From positions 1 through 61,555 of the forward strand of contig JABDCB010000010.1 of the NCBI GenBank assembly GCA_013288325.1: a stretch of 61,555 bases of DNA, read 5' to 3'. Below, piece by piece: positions 1 through 8,447 of the stretch. The stretch is from Bacteroidota bacterium (lineage in GTDB: Bacteria > Bacteroidota > Bacteroidia > Palsa-965). The notes beneath the pieces were generated by a model. The model was given only the letters and a program-made list of their open reading frames with translations, was not told the origin of the DNA and did not search any database. Each line of letters opens with the position of its first letter. Position 1 is the stretch's first letter. Made by a program: the position numbers and the translations under genes.

Positions 1-1
1 G

Positions 2-166
2 CTTCCCGGAATGCGAAGCCCTACTGTACTTCCTTTGGCAGAGAAAGGCTGGTGTTCGGTACATTCGGTGGTGAATGAAAATGATTTCTGGGAAATCATT
101 GAACAGCTGAAAGCCCTGGGAGCAGAAGGCATATTGGTGGTGCCGATTGAAAAAATGATTGTCTGA
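2..166 (+). CDS. hisG: ATP phosphoribosyltransferase, C-terminal fragment (cut by window edge)
   Basis: The open frame from base 2 to the TGA at 164-166 encodes 54 residues that I recognise as the end of HisG, the enzyme that joins ATP and PRPP in the first step of histidine synthesis. The stretch [17 protein letters not shown] and the ending VVPIEKMIV are typical of the C-terminal ACT-like regulatory domain of the long, self-regulated HisG form. The rest of the gene lies upstream of the window. It is 12 bp from hisD, so the two are surely co-transcribed. The operon promoter and any his leader are not visible. Confidence 0.9.
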   Translation, partial: LPGMRSPTVLPLAEKGWCSVHSVVNENDFWEIIEQLKALGAEGILVVPIEKMIV

Positions 167-178
167 TAACGCTGAACG

Positions 179-1456
179 ATGATAAAAATTATCCGATATC
201 CTTCTCCTGATGCGCTTCCGGGCTTGCTACGCCGGCCTGCCATTGATGCTTTGGCTCTGGAAAAACAGGTTCGCGATATTATGAGTACTGTGAAAACTGA
301 TGGAGATGCTGCCCTGAAGAAGTATGCCCTGCTGTTTGATAAAACAGAGCTCGACTCACTTTCTGTTACAGAAGCTGCTTTTGAGGTGGCTGACAAACAG
401 GTGCCGCAAGCACTCAAAACCGCCATACAGCTGGCTAAAAAAAACATAGAAACTTTTCACAAGACACAACAGGAGCCAATCCGGGTGGTAGAAACAATGC
501 CTGGCGTTAAATGCTGGCGTAAATCAGTAGGAATAGAAAAAGTAGGACTTTATATTCCCGGAGGCAGCGCTCCCTTGTTTTCTACTATTCTCATGCTCGG
601 CATTCCTGCACAACTGGCAGGTTGTAAAGAAGTGGTATTGTGTACACCTCCTTCCAAAGACGGGCTCATCAATCCTGCTATACTCTATACAGCCCGGCTG
701 GTAGGCATCAGTAAGGTGTTTTGCATTGGTGGAGCGCAGGCTATAGCTGCGATGGCGTATGGCACGGAAACTGTGCCGGCTGTAAATAAAGTATTCGGAC
801 CAGGGAATCAGTATGTAACCTGTGCAAAACAATTGGTTTGTCAGGATGGTCTCGCTATTGATATGCCGGCAGGTCCATCAGAGCTGGCTGTGTTGGCCGA
901 TAAAAGTTGTGTTCCCGCATTTGTTGCTGCCGATCTCTTGTCGCAAGCCGAACACGGTGCTGACAGCCAGGTGATCCTTGTTTCCGATCAGGAAGAAACT
1001 ATTGTCATGGTTCTGAAAGAAATTGAGAGCCAGTTGCAAAGCCTTCCCAGAAAAGAAGTAGCCACCCAGGCTCTGAAAAACAGTAAGGCTTTTCTGGTGA
1101 AAGATAAAGCGGAAGCGATTCGTCTGTTGAATCTATATGCTCCTGAACATTTAATTCTTGCCTGTAAGGAGGAAGAAAAACTTGGAGAAGAAGTAGTAAA
1201 TGCGGGATCTGTATTTCTCGGAAATTATTCCTGCGAAAGCGCCGGCGATTATGCTTCGGGTACCAACCATACCCTTCCTACCAACGGTTTTGCAAAAGCT
1301 TATAGCGGTGTATCGGTTGATAGTTTTGTAAAGAAGATTACATTTCAACAGCTTACTGAAAAAGGGCTGCAGGATATTGGTCCTGCAATAGAACTAATGG
1401 CTGCCGCGGAGGGACTGGAAGCACATAAAAGGGCAGTGACGATAAGGAGGAAATAA
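179..1456 (+). CDS. hisD: histidinol dehydrogenase
   Basis: A 425-residue protein of normal HisD length. HisD is a cytoplasmic Zn enzyme that oxidises L-histidinol to L-histidine in two NAD-dependent steps, the last reactions of the pathway. The family signature around residues 254-262 (SQAEHGADS) carries the Gln256/His259 pair that matches the zinc ligands of E. coli HisD. The glycine-rich PGGSAPLFSTILM segment and the APEHLIL motif near residue 322 are also present. ATG at 179 follows the hisG stop by 12 bp. It is the second gene of the his operon. Confidence 0.97.
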   Translation: MIKIIRYPSPDALPGLLRRPAIDALALEKQVRDIMSTVKTDGDAALKKYALLFDKTELDSLSVTEAAFEVADKQVPQALKTAIQLAKKNIETFHKTQQEPIRVVETMPGVKCWRKSVGIEKVGLYIPGGSAPLFSTILMLGIPAQLAGCKEVVLCTPPSKDGLINPAILYTARLVGISKVFCIGGAQAIAAMAYGTETVPAVNKVFGPGNQYVTCAKQLVCQDGLAIDMPAGPSELAVLADKSCVPAFVAADLLSQAEHGADSQVILVSDQEETIVMVLKEIESQLQSLPRKEVATQALKNSKAFLVKDKAEAIRLLNLYAPEHLILACKEEEKLGEEVVNAGSVFLGNYSCESAGDYASGTNHTLPTNGFAKAYSGVSVDSFVKKITFQQLTEKGLQDIGPAIELMAAAEGLEAHKRAVTIRRK

Positions 1457-1512
1457 ATGAGCGGCAGGAGGCAGCAAAGAGGCGGCAGTAGGTGGGTGCA
1501 GGAGGCAAATAG
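1457..1512 (+). repeat. GCAGGAGGCAG-type intergenic word repeat between hisD and hisC
   Basis: The hisD-hisC gap is a G-rich low-complexity run in which GGCAGGAGGCAG, GGCGGCAGTAGG and TGCAGGAGGCAA follow each other. The same word recurs in the hisB-hisH gap at 3782-3806. No coding potential or regulatory motif is evident. It looks like one of several dispersed short-word repeats that occupy intergenic gaps here. Confidence 0.6.
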
Positions 1513-1559
1513 AAGAAGAGTTGATATAATGAGCATATATAAATTTTAGCACTTAAATT

Positions 1560-2609
1560 ATGTTTGATCTGGATAGTATTTTGCGCAGCAATATCAAAGC
1601 ACTTGTTCCCTATTCTTCTGCGCGGGATGAATACAAAGGCAAAGAAGGCATTTTTCTGGATGCCAATGAGAATGCTTACGGCTCTCCCCTGGATAACGAC
1701 TTTAACCGTTACCCCGATCCTTTACAACTGGAGCTGAAAGAGAAATTAAGCGCTATCAAAGGATTGCCCGTTGAAAACATATTTCTGGGCAATGGAAGCG
1801 ATGAAGCCATTGATATCCTTTTTCGGGCCGTATGCAAACCGGGAACAGATAAGGTAATCGTTTGTCCCCCTACCTATGGCATGTATGAAGTGGCCGCACA
1901 AATCAATGATGTGGAAGTGGTAAAGGTTCCCTTATTACCTGAAACGTTTCAGCTCGATATTCAGGGTATCCTGAGAGCGATGGATAAAACCACAAAACTT
2001 ATTTTTATCTGCTGCCCGAATAATCCTACCGGCAATGGTGTTAAATGGCATGATGTCAAATCTATCCTGGAGCATTTTGAAGGACTTGTTGTGGTGGATG
2101 AAGCATACATCAATTTTGCATCCTATCGCAGCCTGGTGCCTGAGCTGCTCAATTATCCCAATCTGGTCATCCTTCAAACCCTTTCCAAAGCATGGGGCAT
2201 GGCCGGATTGCGTGTTGGGATGGCATTTGCAGGAGCTCCGGTGATTGATGTGCTCAATAGGATCAAGCCCCCCTATAATATCAATATCGCTTCCCAGCAC
2301 CTCGCGTTGGAAGCACTCGATAATATGGATACTGTAAACCGCTGGATCAAGACGATTGTGGAAGAACGTAAAAAATTAGCTGAGTCTCTTTCTGCTCTCT
2401 CTTTTGTACAGAAAGTATATCCAAGTGAAGCCAACTTCCTGCTTGTGAAAATGAAAGAACCTAAAAAGGTATATGATTACTTATCGGAAAAACAGATTGT
2501 CGTAAGAGACCGAAGTAAAATGACTCTGTGTGAAGGCTGTCTTCGCATCACAGTAGGAACGGAAGAAGAAAACAAAAAACTGATTTTGGCATTGAAGGAA
2601 TTAAGTTAA
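1560..2609 (+). CDS. hisC: histidinol-phosphate aminotransferase
   Basis: A 349-residue fold-type I PLP aminotransferase that converts imidazole-acetol phosphate and glutamate to histidinol phosphate. Visible family features are the N-terminal DANENAYG substrate segment (34-41), GNGSDEAID (78-86), the CPNNPTGNG motif (152-160), the VVDEAYI segment (178-184) that holds the PLP-contacting Asp and Tyr, and the Schiff-base lysine Lys210 in LQTLSKAWGMAGLR. Its length and place in the operon fit HisC. A 103-bp repeat-containing gap separates it from hisD. Confidence 0.96.
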   Translation: MFDLDSILRSNIKALVPYSSARDEYKGKEGIFLDANENAYGSPLDNDFNRYPDPLQLELKEKLSAIKGLPVENIFLGNGSDEAIDILFRAVCKPGTDKVIVCPPTYGMYEVAAQINDVEVVKVPLLPETFQLDIQGILRAMDKTTKLIFICCPNNPTGNGVKWHDVKSILEHFEGLVVVDEAYINFASYRSLVPELLNYPNLVILQTLSKAWGMAGLRVGMAFAGAPVIDVLNRIKPPYNINIASQHLALEALDNMDTVNRWIKTIVEERKKLAESLSALSFVQKVYPSEANFLLVKMKEPKKVYDYLSEKQIVVRDRSKMTLCEGCLRITVGTEEENKKLILALKELS

Positions 2610-2669
2610 ACGAGAAAAGCAATTCACCCCGTAAGTTCAACAAGGAATCGTAAGACTAAATAAAATAGC

Positions 2670-3776
2670 ATGAAGAAAGCATTATTCATCGATCGTGATG
2701 GTACCATTATCTGGGAACCTCCGGGAACCTGTCAGATAGACAAGCTGGAACTGCTTGAGTTTTTGCCAGGTGTAATCCGTAATCTGTATAAGATTGCAAC
2801 CGAAATGGATTTTGAACTGGTAATGGTATCGAATCAGGATGGACTGGGTACAGCAGGTTATCCGGAAGAAACCTTTCAGATAGTTCAGTCCAAAATGCTG
2901 CGCACGCTGGAAACAGAAGGAATCGTTTTTTCGACCATCCACATCGATAAATCCTTTCCGCATGAAAACAAGCCAACCCGCAAACCGGGAACGGCTATGC
3001 TTGAAAAGTATATGAATGGCGATTATGATTTAAGCCGTTCGTATGTAATCGGCGACCGGATAACGGATATCAAACTGGCTCAAAACCTGGGTGCTGGAGC
3101 CATCTTTATTCGTAATTATGACAAACCCGATGGATGGGAAGATAAGATTGCTTTGCTGGCCGACAACTGGGATCAGGTATATACATTCCTGAAACCTAAA
3201 CGTCGGGTGATACATTCCAGAAAGACAAAGGAGACCGAAATTCGTATCGAGCTGAATCTGGATGGCAAAGGAGAAGCATCTATTTCTACCGGTCTTGGCT
3301 TTTTTGATCATATGCTCGAGCAGATTGCCCGTCATGGAAACATAGATTTATCTGTACAAGCTAAAGGCGATTTACATATTGATGAACATCATACCATTGA
3401 AGATACCGGTTTGGCGCTTGGAGAAGCATTCCGCAAAGCACTGGGCGATAAGCGCGGGATAGAACGTTATGGCTTTTGTTTGCCCATGGATGATTGCCTG
3501 GCACAAGTAGCATTGGATTTCGGAGGACGACCCTGGATTGAATGGGCTGCCGAATTCAAACGGGAAAAGATAGGAGAGATGCCTACGGAAATGTTTTTTC
3601 ATTTTTTCAAATCGTTCAGCGATGCGGCATTGTGCAACCTGAATATCAAGGCAGAAGGGCAAAATGAGCATCATAAGATAGAAGCCATTTTTAAATCCTT
3701 TGCGCGTGCGCTTAAAATGGCGATACGAAAAGAAGCCGGGAATGAGCAATTGCCGTCTACGAAGGGAGTTCTTTAA
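2670..3776 (+). CDS. hisB: bifunctional histidinol-phosphatase / imidazoleglycerol-phosphate dehydratase
   Basis: A 368-residue two-domain protein. Residues 1-165 are a HAD-type phosphatase with the nucleophile motif DRDGT (Asp8, Asp10) and the late acidic motif [10 protein letters not shown]. It hydrolyses histidinol phosphate. Residues from about 180 to the end are imidazoleglycerol-phosphate dehydratase, with [10 protein letters not shown] and NEHHKIEA supplying the two metal-binding His clusters. The fused form is known from enteric bacteria and Bacteroidetes. ATG at 2670 is 60 bp after hisC. Confidence 0.96.
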   Translation: MKKALFIDRDGTIIWEPPGTCQIDKLELLEFLPGVIRNLYKIATEMDFELVMVSNQDGLGTAGYPEETFQIVQSKMLRTLETEGIVFSTIHIDKSFPHENKPTRKPGTAMLEKYMNGDYDLSRSYVIGDRITDIKLAQNLGAGAIFIRNYDKPDGWEDKIALLADNWDQVYTFLKPKRRVIHSRKTKETEIRIELNLDGKGEASISTGLGFFDHMLEQIARHGNIDLSVQAKGDLHIDEHHTIEDTGLALGEAFRKALGDKRGIERYGFCLPMDDCLAQVALDFGGRPWIEWAAEFKREKIGEMPTEMFFHFFKSFSDAALCNLNIKAEGQNEHHKIEAIFKSFARALKMAIRKEAGNEQLPSTKGVL

Positions 3777-3781
3777 TTAGG

Positions 3782-3806
3782 TGCAGGAGGCAGCAGCAGG
3801 AGGCAG
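3782..3806 (+). repeat. GCAGGAGGCAG word repeat, second copy
   Basis: Two tandem GCAGGAGGCAG words sit just downstream of hisB and match the repeat found after hisD. They are not part of any open frame that I can support. Confidence 0.55.
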
Positions 3807-3840
3807 TTTTTGTGTTAATAATTCGGTTAGAACCTAAGGT

Positions 3841-3931
3841 GATAGAACGCAGATAAAATAAGATGGTTATGATTAATTATGATACAGATGATCAGCGAAA
3901 ATCATAACAATCATAAAGATCCGCGTTCTAC
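3841..3931. repeat. dispersed inverted-repeat element with GATAGAACGC / GCGTTCTAC ends
   Basis: The 91-bp block begins GATAGAACGCAGAT and ends ATCCGCGTTCTAC, which are imperfect reverse complements. The interior consists of TTATGATT-type words that also mirror each other (GGTTATGATTAATTATGAT against AATCATAACAATCATAA). It could fold into one long imperfect stem. From memory, elements with these ends are scattered between genes of several Bacteroidetes; that is recollection, not a search. Its place between hisB and hisH means it is transcribed within the operon. Confidence 0.65.
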
Positions 3932-3990
3932 AATGCATCGTGTAAATCAAACGCATTCCATAACTGTCATTACGACACTATGATACAATA

Positions 3991-4584
3991 ATGAAGGTAA
4001 CAATCATTCAATACAATTCCGGCAATATTCGTTCTGTAGCCTACGCTTTGGAACGGATTGGAGTTGATTACTGTATCACCGGCGATGCAGAAGAAATCCG
4101 ATCCGCGGATAAGGTTATTTTCCCCGGGGTGGGAGAGGCCCGTTCGGCAATGAACTATTTACAAGAGCGGAAATTGGATAAGCTCATCATTTCCTTGAAG
4201 CAACCGGTGTTGGGTATTTGTCTCGGTATGCAGCTTATGTGCACCCATTCGGAAGAGGGAGACACTACTTGCATGGGCCTCTTTAATTTGAAAGTGAAAC
4301 GATTTGAAAGGAAGCAGGAATTAAAAGTGCCTCAGATTGGCTGGAACACAATTGAAGATCTTCGTTCTCCTTTGTTTTCAGGAATTATGGAAAAGGAATA
4401 CATGTATTTTGTACACGGCTATTATGTAGAACAAGGAGCCGGAGAAATTGCTTCAGCCACCTATGGGCTTAAATACAGCGCAGCCCTTAATAAGGATAAT
4501 TTTTATGCCGTGCAGTTTCATCCGGAAAAGTCAGGGAAAGCTGGAGAAAAACTCTTGCAGAATTTTGTGACGAATATTAAATAA
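3991..4584 (+). CDS. hisH: imidazole glycerol phosphate synthase, glutamine amidotransferase subunit
   Basis: A 197-residue class I glutaminase that supplies ammonia to HisF through a protein channel. The nucleophile lies in VLGICLGMQLM (Cys near residue 78) and the catalytic His/Glu pair is in AVQFHPEKSG near residue 177. The N-terminal IIQYNSGNIRSV start and the length are standard. It follows a 214-bp gap filled by two repeat elements and precedes hisA by 34 bp. Confidence 0.96.
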   Translation: MKVTIIQYNSGNIRSVAYALERIGVDYCITGDAEEIRSADKVIFPGVGEARSAMNYLQERKLDKLIISLKQPVLGICLGMQLMCTHSEEGDTTCMGLFNLKVKRFERKQELKVPQIGWNTIEDLRSPLFSGIMEKEYMYFVHGYYVEQGAGEIASATYGLKYSAALNKDNFYAVQFHPEKSGKAGEKLLQNFVTNIK

Positions 4585-4618
4585 CGATTCAAGGCCACCA
4601 TTTAATCTTTACCCATTC

Positions 4619-5344
4619 ATGATTTTAATTCCCGCCATAGATATCATAGACGGCAAATGTGTGAGACTTACACAAGGCGATTATGAAAAGAAGAAGATCT
4701 ATAACGAGCACCCGTTGGAGGTGGCGCTTCAGTTTGAAGGAGTGGGGATTCGTCGCCTGCATCTGGTGGATCTTGATGGGGCAAAGAAAGGAAGTGTGGT
4801 AAATCAAAAAGTGCTGGAACAGCTGGCTTCAAAGACAAAGTTGGAGATAGATTTTGGAGGCGGAATTAAAACAGATGCGGATATCCGCTCTGTGTTTGAT
4901 GCCGGAGCAGCCATAGCAACAGTAGGGAGTATTGCGGTAAAGGATAAAGAATTGTTTTTTCGCTGGCTTAATCATTATGGAGCAGAGCATTTGCTGTTGG
5001 GAGCCGATGTGAAGGAGGAGAAAATTACTATTGGTGGGTGGCTGGAAGGAACGGATATTTCGGTGTTTGATTTTTTGAGGGCATATGTTTCCGGTGGAGT
5101 AACCAATGTGTTTTGCACCGATGTGGCTATGGATGGTTTGTTGCAAGGGCCGTCTACAGAGCTGTATAAAAAAATTATAGCGGCAGTGCCCGGCATCCGG
5201 CTTATTGCCAGCGGAGGCGTTTCTTCTCTTGCCGATCTGGATACCTTGCAGGAATGCGGTTGTGAAGGGGTTATAGTTGGGAAAGCGATTTATGAAAACC
5301 GGATCACCATGGAAGATCTGAGAAAAAGAATAATCACCGGCTAA
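4619..5344 (+). CDS. hisA: ProFAR isomerase (phosphoribosylformimino-AICAR ribotide isomerase)
   Basis: A 241-residue (beta-alpha)8 barrel enzyme that performs the Amadori rearrangement of ProFAR to PRFAR. The first strand PAIDIIDGKCVRL holds the catalytic Asp8. The second catalytic Asp is in FCTDVAMDGLLQGPS. The phosphate-binding motifs GGGIK and ASGGVSS are present. The gene is homologous to hisF, which follows after 53 bp, but lacks the KGVNF signature of HisF. Confidence 0.96.
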   Translation: MILIPAIDIIDGKCVRLTQGDYEKKKIYNEHPLEVALQFEGVGIRRLHLVDLDGAKKGSVVNQKVLEQLASKTKLEIDFGGGIKTDADIRSVFDAGAAIATVGSIAVKDKELFFRWLNHYGAEHLLLGADVKEEKITIGGWLEGTDISVFDFLRAYVSGGVTNVFCTDVAMDGLLQGPSTELYKKIIAAVPGIRLIASGGVSSLADLDTLQECGCEGVIVGKAIYENRITMEDLRKRIITG

Positions 5345-5360
5345 TATTTATCCTGAACAT

Positions 5361-5396
5361 CAAATCATAAATCTTAATTCACAAATCTCAAATCCC
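5361..5396 (+). repeat. AAATCATAAATC-type word repeat between hisA and hisF
   Basis: The hisA-hisF gap consists of AAATCATAAATCTTAATTC followed by ACAAATCTCAAATC. It belongs to the same word family as the paaA-paaB gap at 8059-8143. It ends immediately before the hisF start and shows no coding potential. Confidence 0.5.
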
Positions 5397-5397
5397 T

Positions 5398-6153
5398 ATG
5401 TTAGCCAAACGTATCATTCCTTGTCTCGATATCCGTGATGGACGCACGGTGAAAGGAGTGAATTTTGAGAATATACGCGATGCCGGCGATCCGGTGGAGC
5501 TGGCGATGCGCTATGTAGACGAAGGGGCGGATGAGTTGGTTTTTCTGGATATCAGTGCTACCAATGAAAAGAGGAAGACTTTGTCGGAACTGGTAAGACG
5601 GATTGCGGCGCATATCAATATCCCGTTTACGGTAGGAGGAGGAATCAGTTCGGTAGAGGATGTATCGGTTTTGTTAAATGCCGGTGCTGATAAAATATCG
5701 GTTAATACGGCTGCTTTTCGCCGCCCGGAACTTATCCGGGAACTGGCGTCACGATTCGGCAGTCAATGTGTGGTGCTGGCTATAGATGCTAAAAAAGAAG
5801 AAGGAGGATGGTATGTTTATCTTAACGGTGGGCGGGTGAAGACCGAGACTAAGGCCTTGGATTGGGCCCTGCAGGGTGTTGAGTTGGGAGCGGGCGAGAT
5901 ATTGCTTACCTCCATGAATCAGGATGGAATGAAGACCGGCTTTGCACAGGACATTACATCTGAAATTTCATTGGCAGTAAACGTTCCTGTTATTGCCAGC
6001 GGGGGAGCGGGAAGCATGGAGCATTTTGCCGATGTGTTTATAAACGGCAAGGCCGATGCCGCTCTCGCTGCCAGCGTATTTCATTTTAAAGAGATTGGAA
6101 TACCAGATTTAAAACAATTTCTGAAAGGAAGAAAGATTGAAATAAGAATTTAG
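5398..6153 (+). CDS. hisF: imidazole glycerol phosphate synthase, cyclase subunit
   Basis: A 251-residue (beta-alpha)8 barrel that condenses PRFAR with HisH-derived ammonia to give imidazole glycerol phosphate and [24 protein letters not shown] carries Asp11. [19 protein letters not shown] carries the second catalytic Asp near residue 130. The phosphate sites GGGISS and ASGGAGS are intact. Length and motifs are normal. Confidence 0.97.
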   Translation: MLAKRIIPCLDIRDGRTVKGVNFENIRDAGDPVELAMRYVDEGADELVFLDISATNEKRKTLSELVRRIAAHINIPFTVGGGISSVEDVSVLLNAGADKISVNTAAFRRPELIRELASRFGSQCVVLAIDAKKEEGGWYVYLNGGRVKTETKALDWALQGVELGAGEILLTSMNQDGMKTGFAQDITSEISLAVNVPVIASGGAGSMEHFADVFINGKADAALAASVFHFKEIGIPDLKQFLKGRKIEIRI

Positions 6154-6242
6154 AAGTCAGAAGACAGAAGCCAGAAGAATGCGATATGGACTAATCTTGT
6201 ACTTTTCGCTTCTGACTTCTGACTACTCTCTTCTGATTTCTA
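6152..6242. repeat. AGAAGTCAGAAG inverted word repeat between hisF and hisIE
   Basis: Starting at the hisF stop, AGAAGTCAGAAGACAGAAG repeats on the left. After a 25-30 bp loop the right arm reads CTTCTGACTTCTGAC and CTCTTCTGATTTCT, its reverse complement. The transcript could form a long imperfect hairpin inside the operon. A single-arm copy of the same words follows hisIE at 6871-6925. Confidence 0.65.
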
Positions 6243-6264
6243 TTAATAATAAACTCCAATAACT

Positions 6265-6870
6265 ATGACCTCATTTAACATCGATTTCTCCAAATCACCT
6301 GACAAGCTTGTTCCGGTAATTATTCAGGATGAACACACTTCACAAGTGCTCATGCTGGGCTATATGAATGCAGAAGCATGGAAAAAAACACAGGAAGAAA
6401 AGCGGGTGACGTTTTACAGCCGGAGCAAGAAGCGTTTATGGACCAAGGGCGAAGAGAGCGGGAACTTTCTGGATGTAAAGGAAATCAAATCCGATTGCGA
6501 TAACGATACATTGCTTATCCGGGTAAAACCGGTTGGTCCTGTTTGTCATACAGGCGCCGACACTTGTTTCCAGGAAAAGAATATTTCCCTTGATTTTCTT
6601 CACACCCTCGAAAGGGTGATACAGGACAGAAAACAAACTCCGTCCGACAAATCGTATACCAGCTCTCTTTTTGCCAAAGGCATTAATAAAATAGCCCAGA
6701 AGGTAGGAGAGGAGGCCGTGGAACTGGTCATTGAAGCAAAAGATCAGGATATGAACCTGTTCAAAAACGAAGCAGCCGATTTGATGTATCATTATCTTAT
6801 TTTACTGGCGGCAAAGGATTGTTGTTTAGATGATATTGTTCGGGTATTGGAGGAAAGGCATAAGAAATAG
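6265..6870 (+). CDS. hisI: bifunctional phosphoribosyl-AMP cyclohydrolase / phosphoribosyl-ATP pyrophosphatase
   Basis: A 201-residue HisIE fusion for steps 2 and 3 of the pathway. Residues 1-105 are the cyclohydrolase with FYSRSKKRLWTKGEESGN, the DCDND metal site and CHTGADTCF. Residues from about 112 are the all-alpha pyrophosphatase with KVGEEAVELVIEAK and NEAADLMYHYLILL, whose acidic residues bind Mg. It is the last gene of the his operon; a 234-bp gap follows before paaA. Confidence 0.96.
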   Translation: MTSFNIDFSKSPDKLVPVIIQDEHTSQVLMLGYMNAEAWKKTQEEKRVTFYSRSKKRLWTKGEESGNFLDVKEIKSDCDNDTLLIRVKPVGPVCHTGADTCFQEKNISLDFLHTLERVIQDRKQTPSDKSYTSSLFAKGINKIAQKVGEEAVELVIEAKDQDMNLFKNEAADLMYHYLILLAAKDCCLDDIVRVLEERHKK

Positions 6871-6925
6871 AAGGAAGAAGTCAGAAGAGAGAAATCAGAA
6901 GTGGGAATTCAGAAGCAGGAAGCGG
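6871..6925 (+). repeat. AGAAGTCAGAAG word repeat after hisIE
   Basis: GAAGAAGTCAGAAGAGAG, AAATCAGAAG and ATTCAGAAGCAGG follow the hisIE stop. These are the same words as in the hisF-hisIE gap, present in one orientation only, so they form no hairpin on their own. Confidence 0.55.
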
Positions 6926-7041
6926 ATGTCTTGCTCTTTCATAATAGAATATTGATATAATAGCATTATTCGTAATAAAATACTGTATTTTAGTCAATAT
7001 AGCCTTAATAGTTTGGATTATTAACATAAGTACAAAATTGG

Positions 7042-7049
7042 TACTTTTG
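7042..7049 (+). promoter_or_regulatory. Bacteroidetes -7 box (TACTTTTG) upstream of paaA
   Basis: TACTTTTG fits the TAnnTTTG -7 consensus of the Bacteroidetes primary sigma factor and lies 55 bp before the paaA ATG, in the only sizeable gap between the his and paa operons. A convincing TTTG -33 element at the usual spacing is not obvious: the nearest TTTG, 7012-7015, is too far. I read it as the likely start of the paa transcript. Confidence 0.5.
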
Positions 7050-7104
7050 TCCTTGGCTTTTCACTTGGAAAGCGCGATCTTTAACAAGATTCAACTTCGA
7101 AATC

Positions 7105-8043
7105 ATGGAAAATTCAGAACAGGAAAGAAATTTTGATGCCAAGCTTGAGCGCAATGAGACTATTGAGCCGAAAGACTGGATGCCGGATAATTACCGCAAA
7201 CATTTGATCCGTCAGATATCACAACATGCACATTCGGAAATAGTAGGTATGCTGCCGGAAGGAAACTGGATTACACGTGCCCCAAGTTTAAGAAGAAAGA
7301 TGGTATTACTGGCCAAAGTGCAGGATGAAGGTGGGCATGGGCTTTATCTTTACAGCGCTGCTGAAACACTGGGAATAACAAGAGAAGAGTTAGTTTCTCA
7401 ACTGCTCACCGGCAAGGCAAAATATTCCAGTATTTTCAATTATCCTACCCTTACCTGGGCCGATATCGGTGCTATTGGATGGCTGGTAGATGGTGCTGCT
7501 ATTATGAATCAGGTGATGCTACAACGCACCTCTTACGGACCTTATGCAAGAGCCATGGTTCGTATTTGCAAGGAAGAAAGTTTTCACCAGCGTCAGGGGT
7601 ATGAAATAATGATGGTGCTTGCCAAAGGCAGCCCGGAACAAAAAGCAATGGCACAGGATGCGATTAACCGCTGGTGGTGGCCTTCACTGATGATGTTTGG
7701 CCCAACCGATGAGAAATCGCCAAACTCAGCAAACGCCATAAAATGGAAAATCAAACGGGAAAGTAATGACCAGCTCCGTCAGAAGTTTGTAAATCAGACA
7801 GTGCCTCAGGCCGAGATTATCGGTCTTACAGTTCCTGATAAGGACCTGGTATGGAACGAGTCCAAAAAAGGATATGATTTCGGCACTCCTGATTGGGAAG
7901 AATTTTACAATGTTATTGCCGGCAACGGACCTTGTAATAAAGATCGTTTGGCAGCCCGTACCAAAGCACATGCAGAAGGTGCATGGGTGAGGGAAGCGGC
8001 TCAGGCGTTTGCCGATAAAAGAAAAGAGTTGGAAGTAATCTAA
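7105..8043 (+). CDS. paaA: 1,2-phenylacetyl-CoA epoxidase, catalytic subunit A
   Basis: A 312-residue ferritin-like di-iron oxygenase subunit that inserts one oxygen atom into the ring of phenylacetyl-CoA, forming the 1,2-epoxide. The helix motifs with iron-binding Glu and His are visible as [21 protein letters not shown] and [17 protein letters not shown]. The [13 protein letters not shown] stretch is characteristic of PaaA. It acts in a complex with PaaB and PaaC and receives electrons from PaaE, which here is encoded 23 kb away at 31513. Confidence 0.95.
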   Translation: MENSEQERNFDAKLERNETIEPKDWMPDNYRKHLIRQISQHAHSEIVGMLPEGNWITRAPSLRRKMVLLAKVQDEGGHGLYLYSAAETLGITREELVSQLLTGKAKYSSIFNYPTLTWADIGAIGWLVDGAAIMNQVMLQRTSYGPYARAMVRICKEESFHQRQGYEIMMVLAKGSPEQKAMAQDAINRWWWPSLMMFGPTDEKSPNSANAIKWKIKRESNDQLRQKFVNQTVPQAEIIGLTVPDKDLVWNESKKGYDFGTPDWEEFYNVIAGNGPCNKDRLAARTKAHAEGAWVREAAQAFADKRKELEVI

Positions 8044-8058
8044 AAATTAGAAATTTAA

Positions 8059-8143
8059 GATTTAAGAATTATGATTTAAGATTTTTGAGTGGAATACAAA
8101 AGCAAATCATAAATCATAATTCATAAATCATAATTCTTAAATC
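8059..8143. repeat. ATTTAAGAATTATGATTTA inverted word repeat between paaA and paaB
   Basis: The 110-bp gap holds GATTTAAGAATTATGATTTA at 8059-8078, and its exact reverse complement at 8124-8143. Further AAATCATAAATC words lie between them. The mRNA would form a 20-bp A/U hairpin inside the epoxidase operon. It has no T-tract that would make it a clear terminator, so mRNA processing or stability is a more natural guess. Confidence 0.7.
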
Positions 8144-8153
8144 AATAGTAGTT

Positions 8154-8444
8154 ATGACAAAAGACAGTCAGGGATTCCTTTGGGAAGTATTTATTCAGTC
8201 TAAACCCGGTCAGCCTCACAGGCATTGTGGAAGCGTACATGCTCATGATAAAGAAATGGCGCTTCAGAATGCACGTGATGTATATACCCGTCGTAATGAA
8301 GGTACGAATATCTGGGTTGTACGATCCGAGTATATAGTTTCTTCTTCTCCGGAAGATATCGGACCGTTTTTTGAACCGGCCAATGACAAAATCTATCGCC
8401 ATCCAACTTTTTACTCAGTCCCTGAAGGGGTCACCCATATGTAA
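8154..8444 (+). CDS. paaB: 1,2-phenylacetyl-CoA epoxidase subunit B
   Basis: A 96-residue protein with the full PaaB signature: LWEVFIQSKPGQPHRHCGSV, then DKEMALQNARDVYTRRNEG and IWVVRSEYI. PaaB is a small subunit thought to bridge two PaaAC units of the multicomponent epoxidase; it has no catalytic metal site. ATG at 8154 directly follows the paaA-paaB hairpin. paaC starts 3 bp after its stop, so these two are tightly coupled. Confidence 0.95.
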   Translation: MTKDSQGFLWEVFIQSKPGQPHRHCGSVHAHDKEMALQNARDVYTRRNEGTNIWVVRSEYIVSSSPEDIGPFFEPANDKIYRHPTFYSVPEGVTHM

Positions 8445-8447
8445 GCC

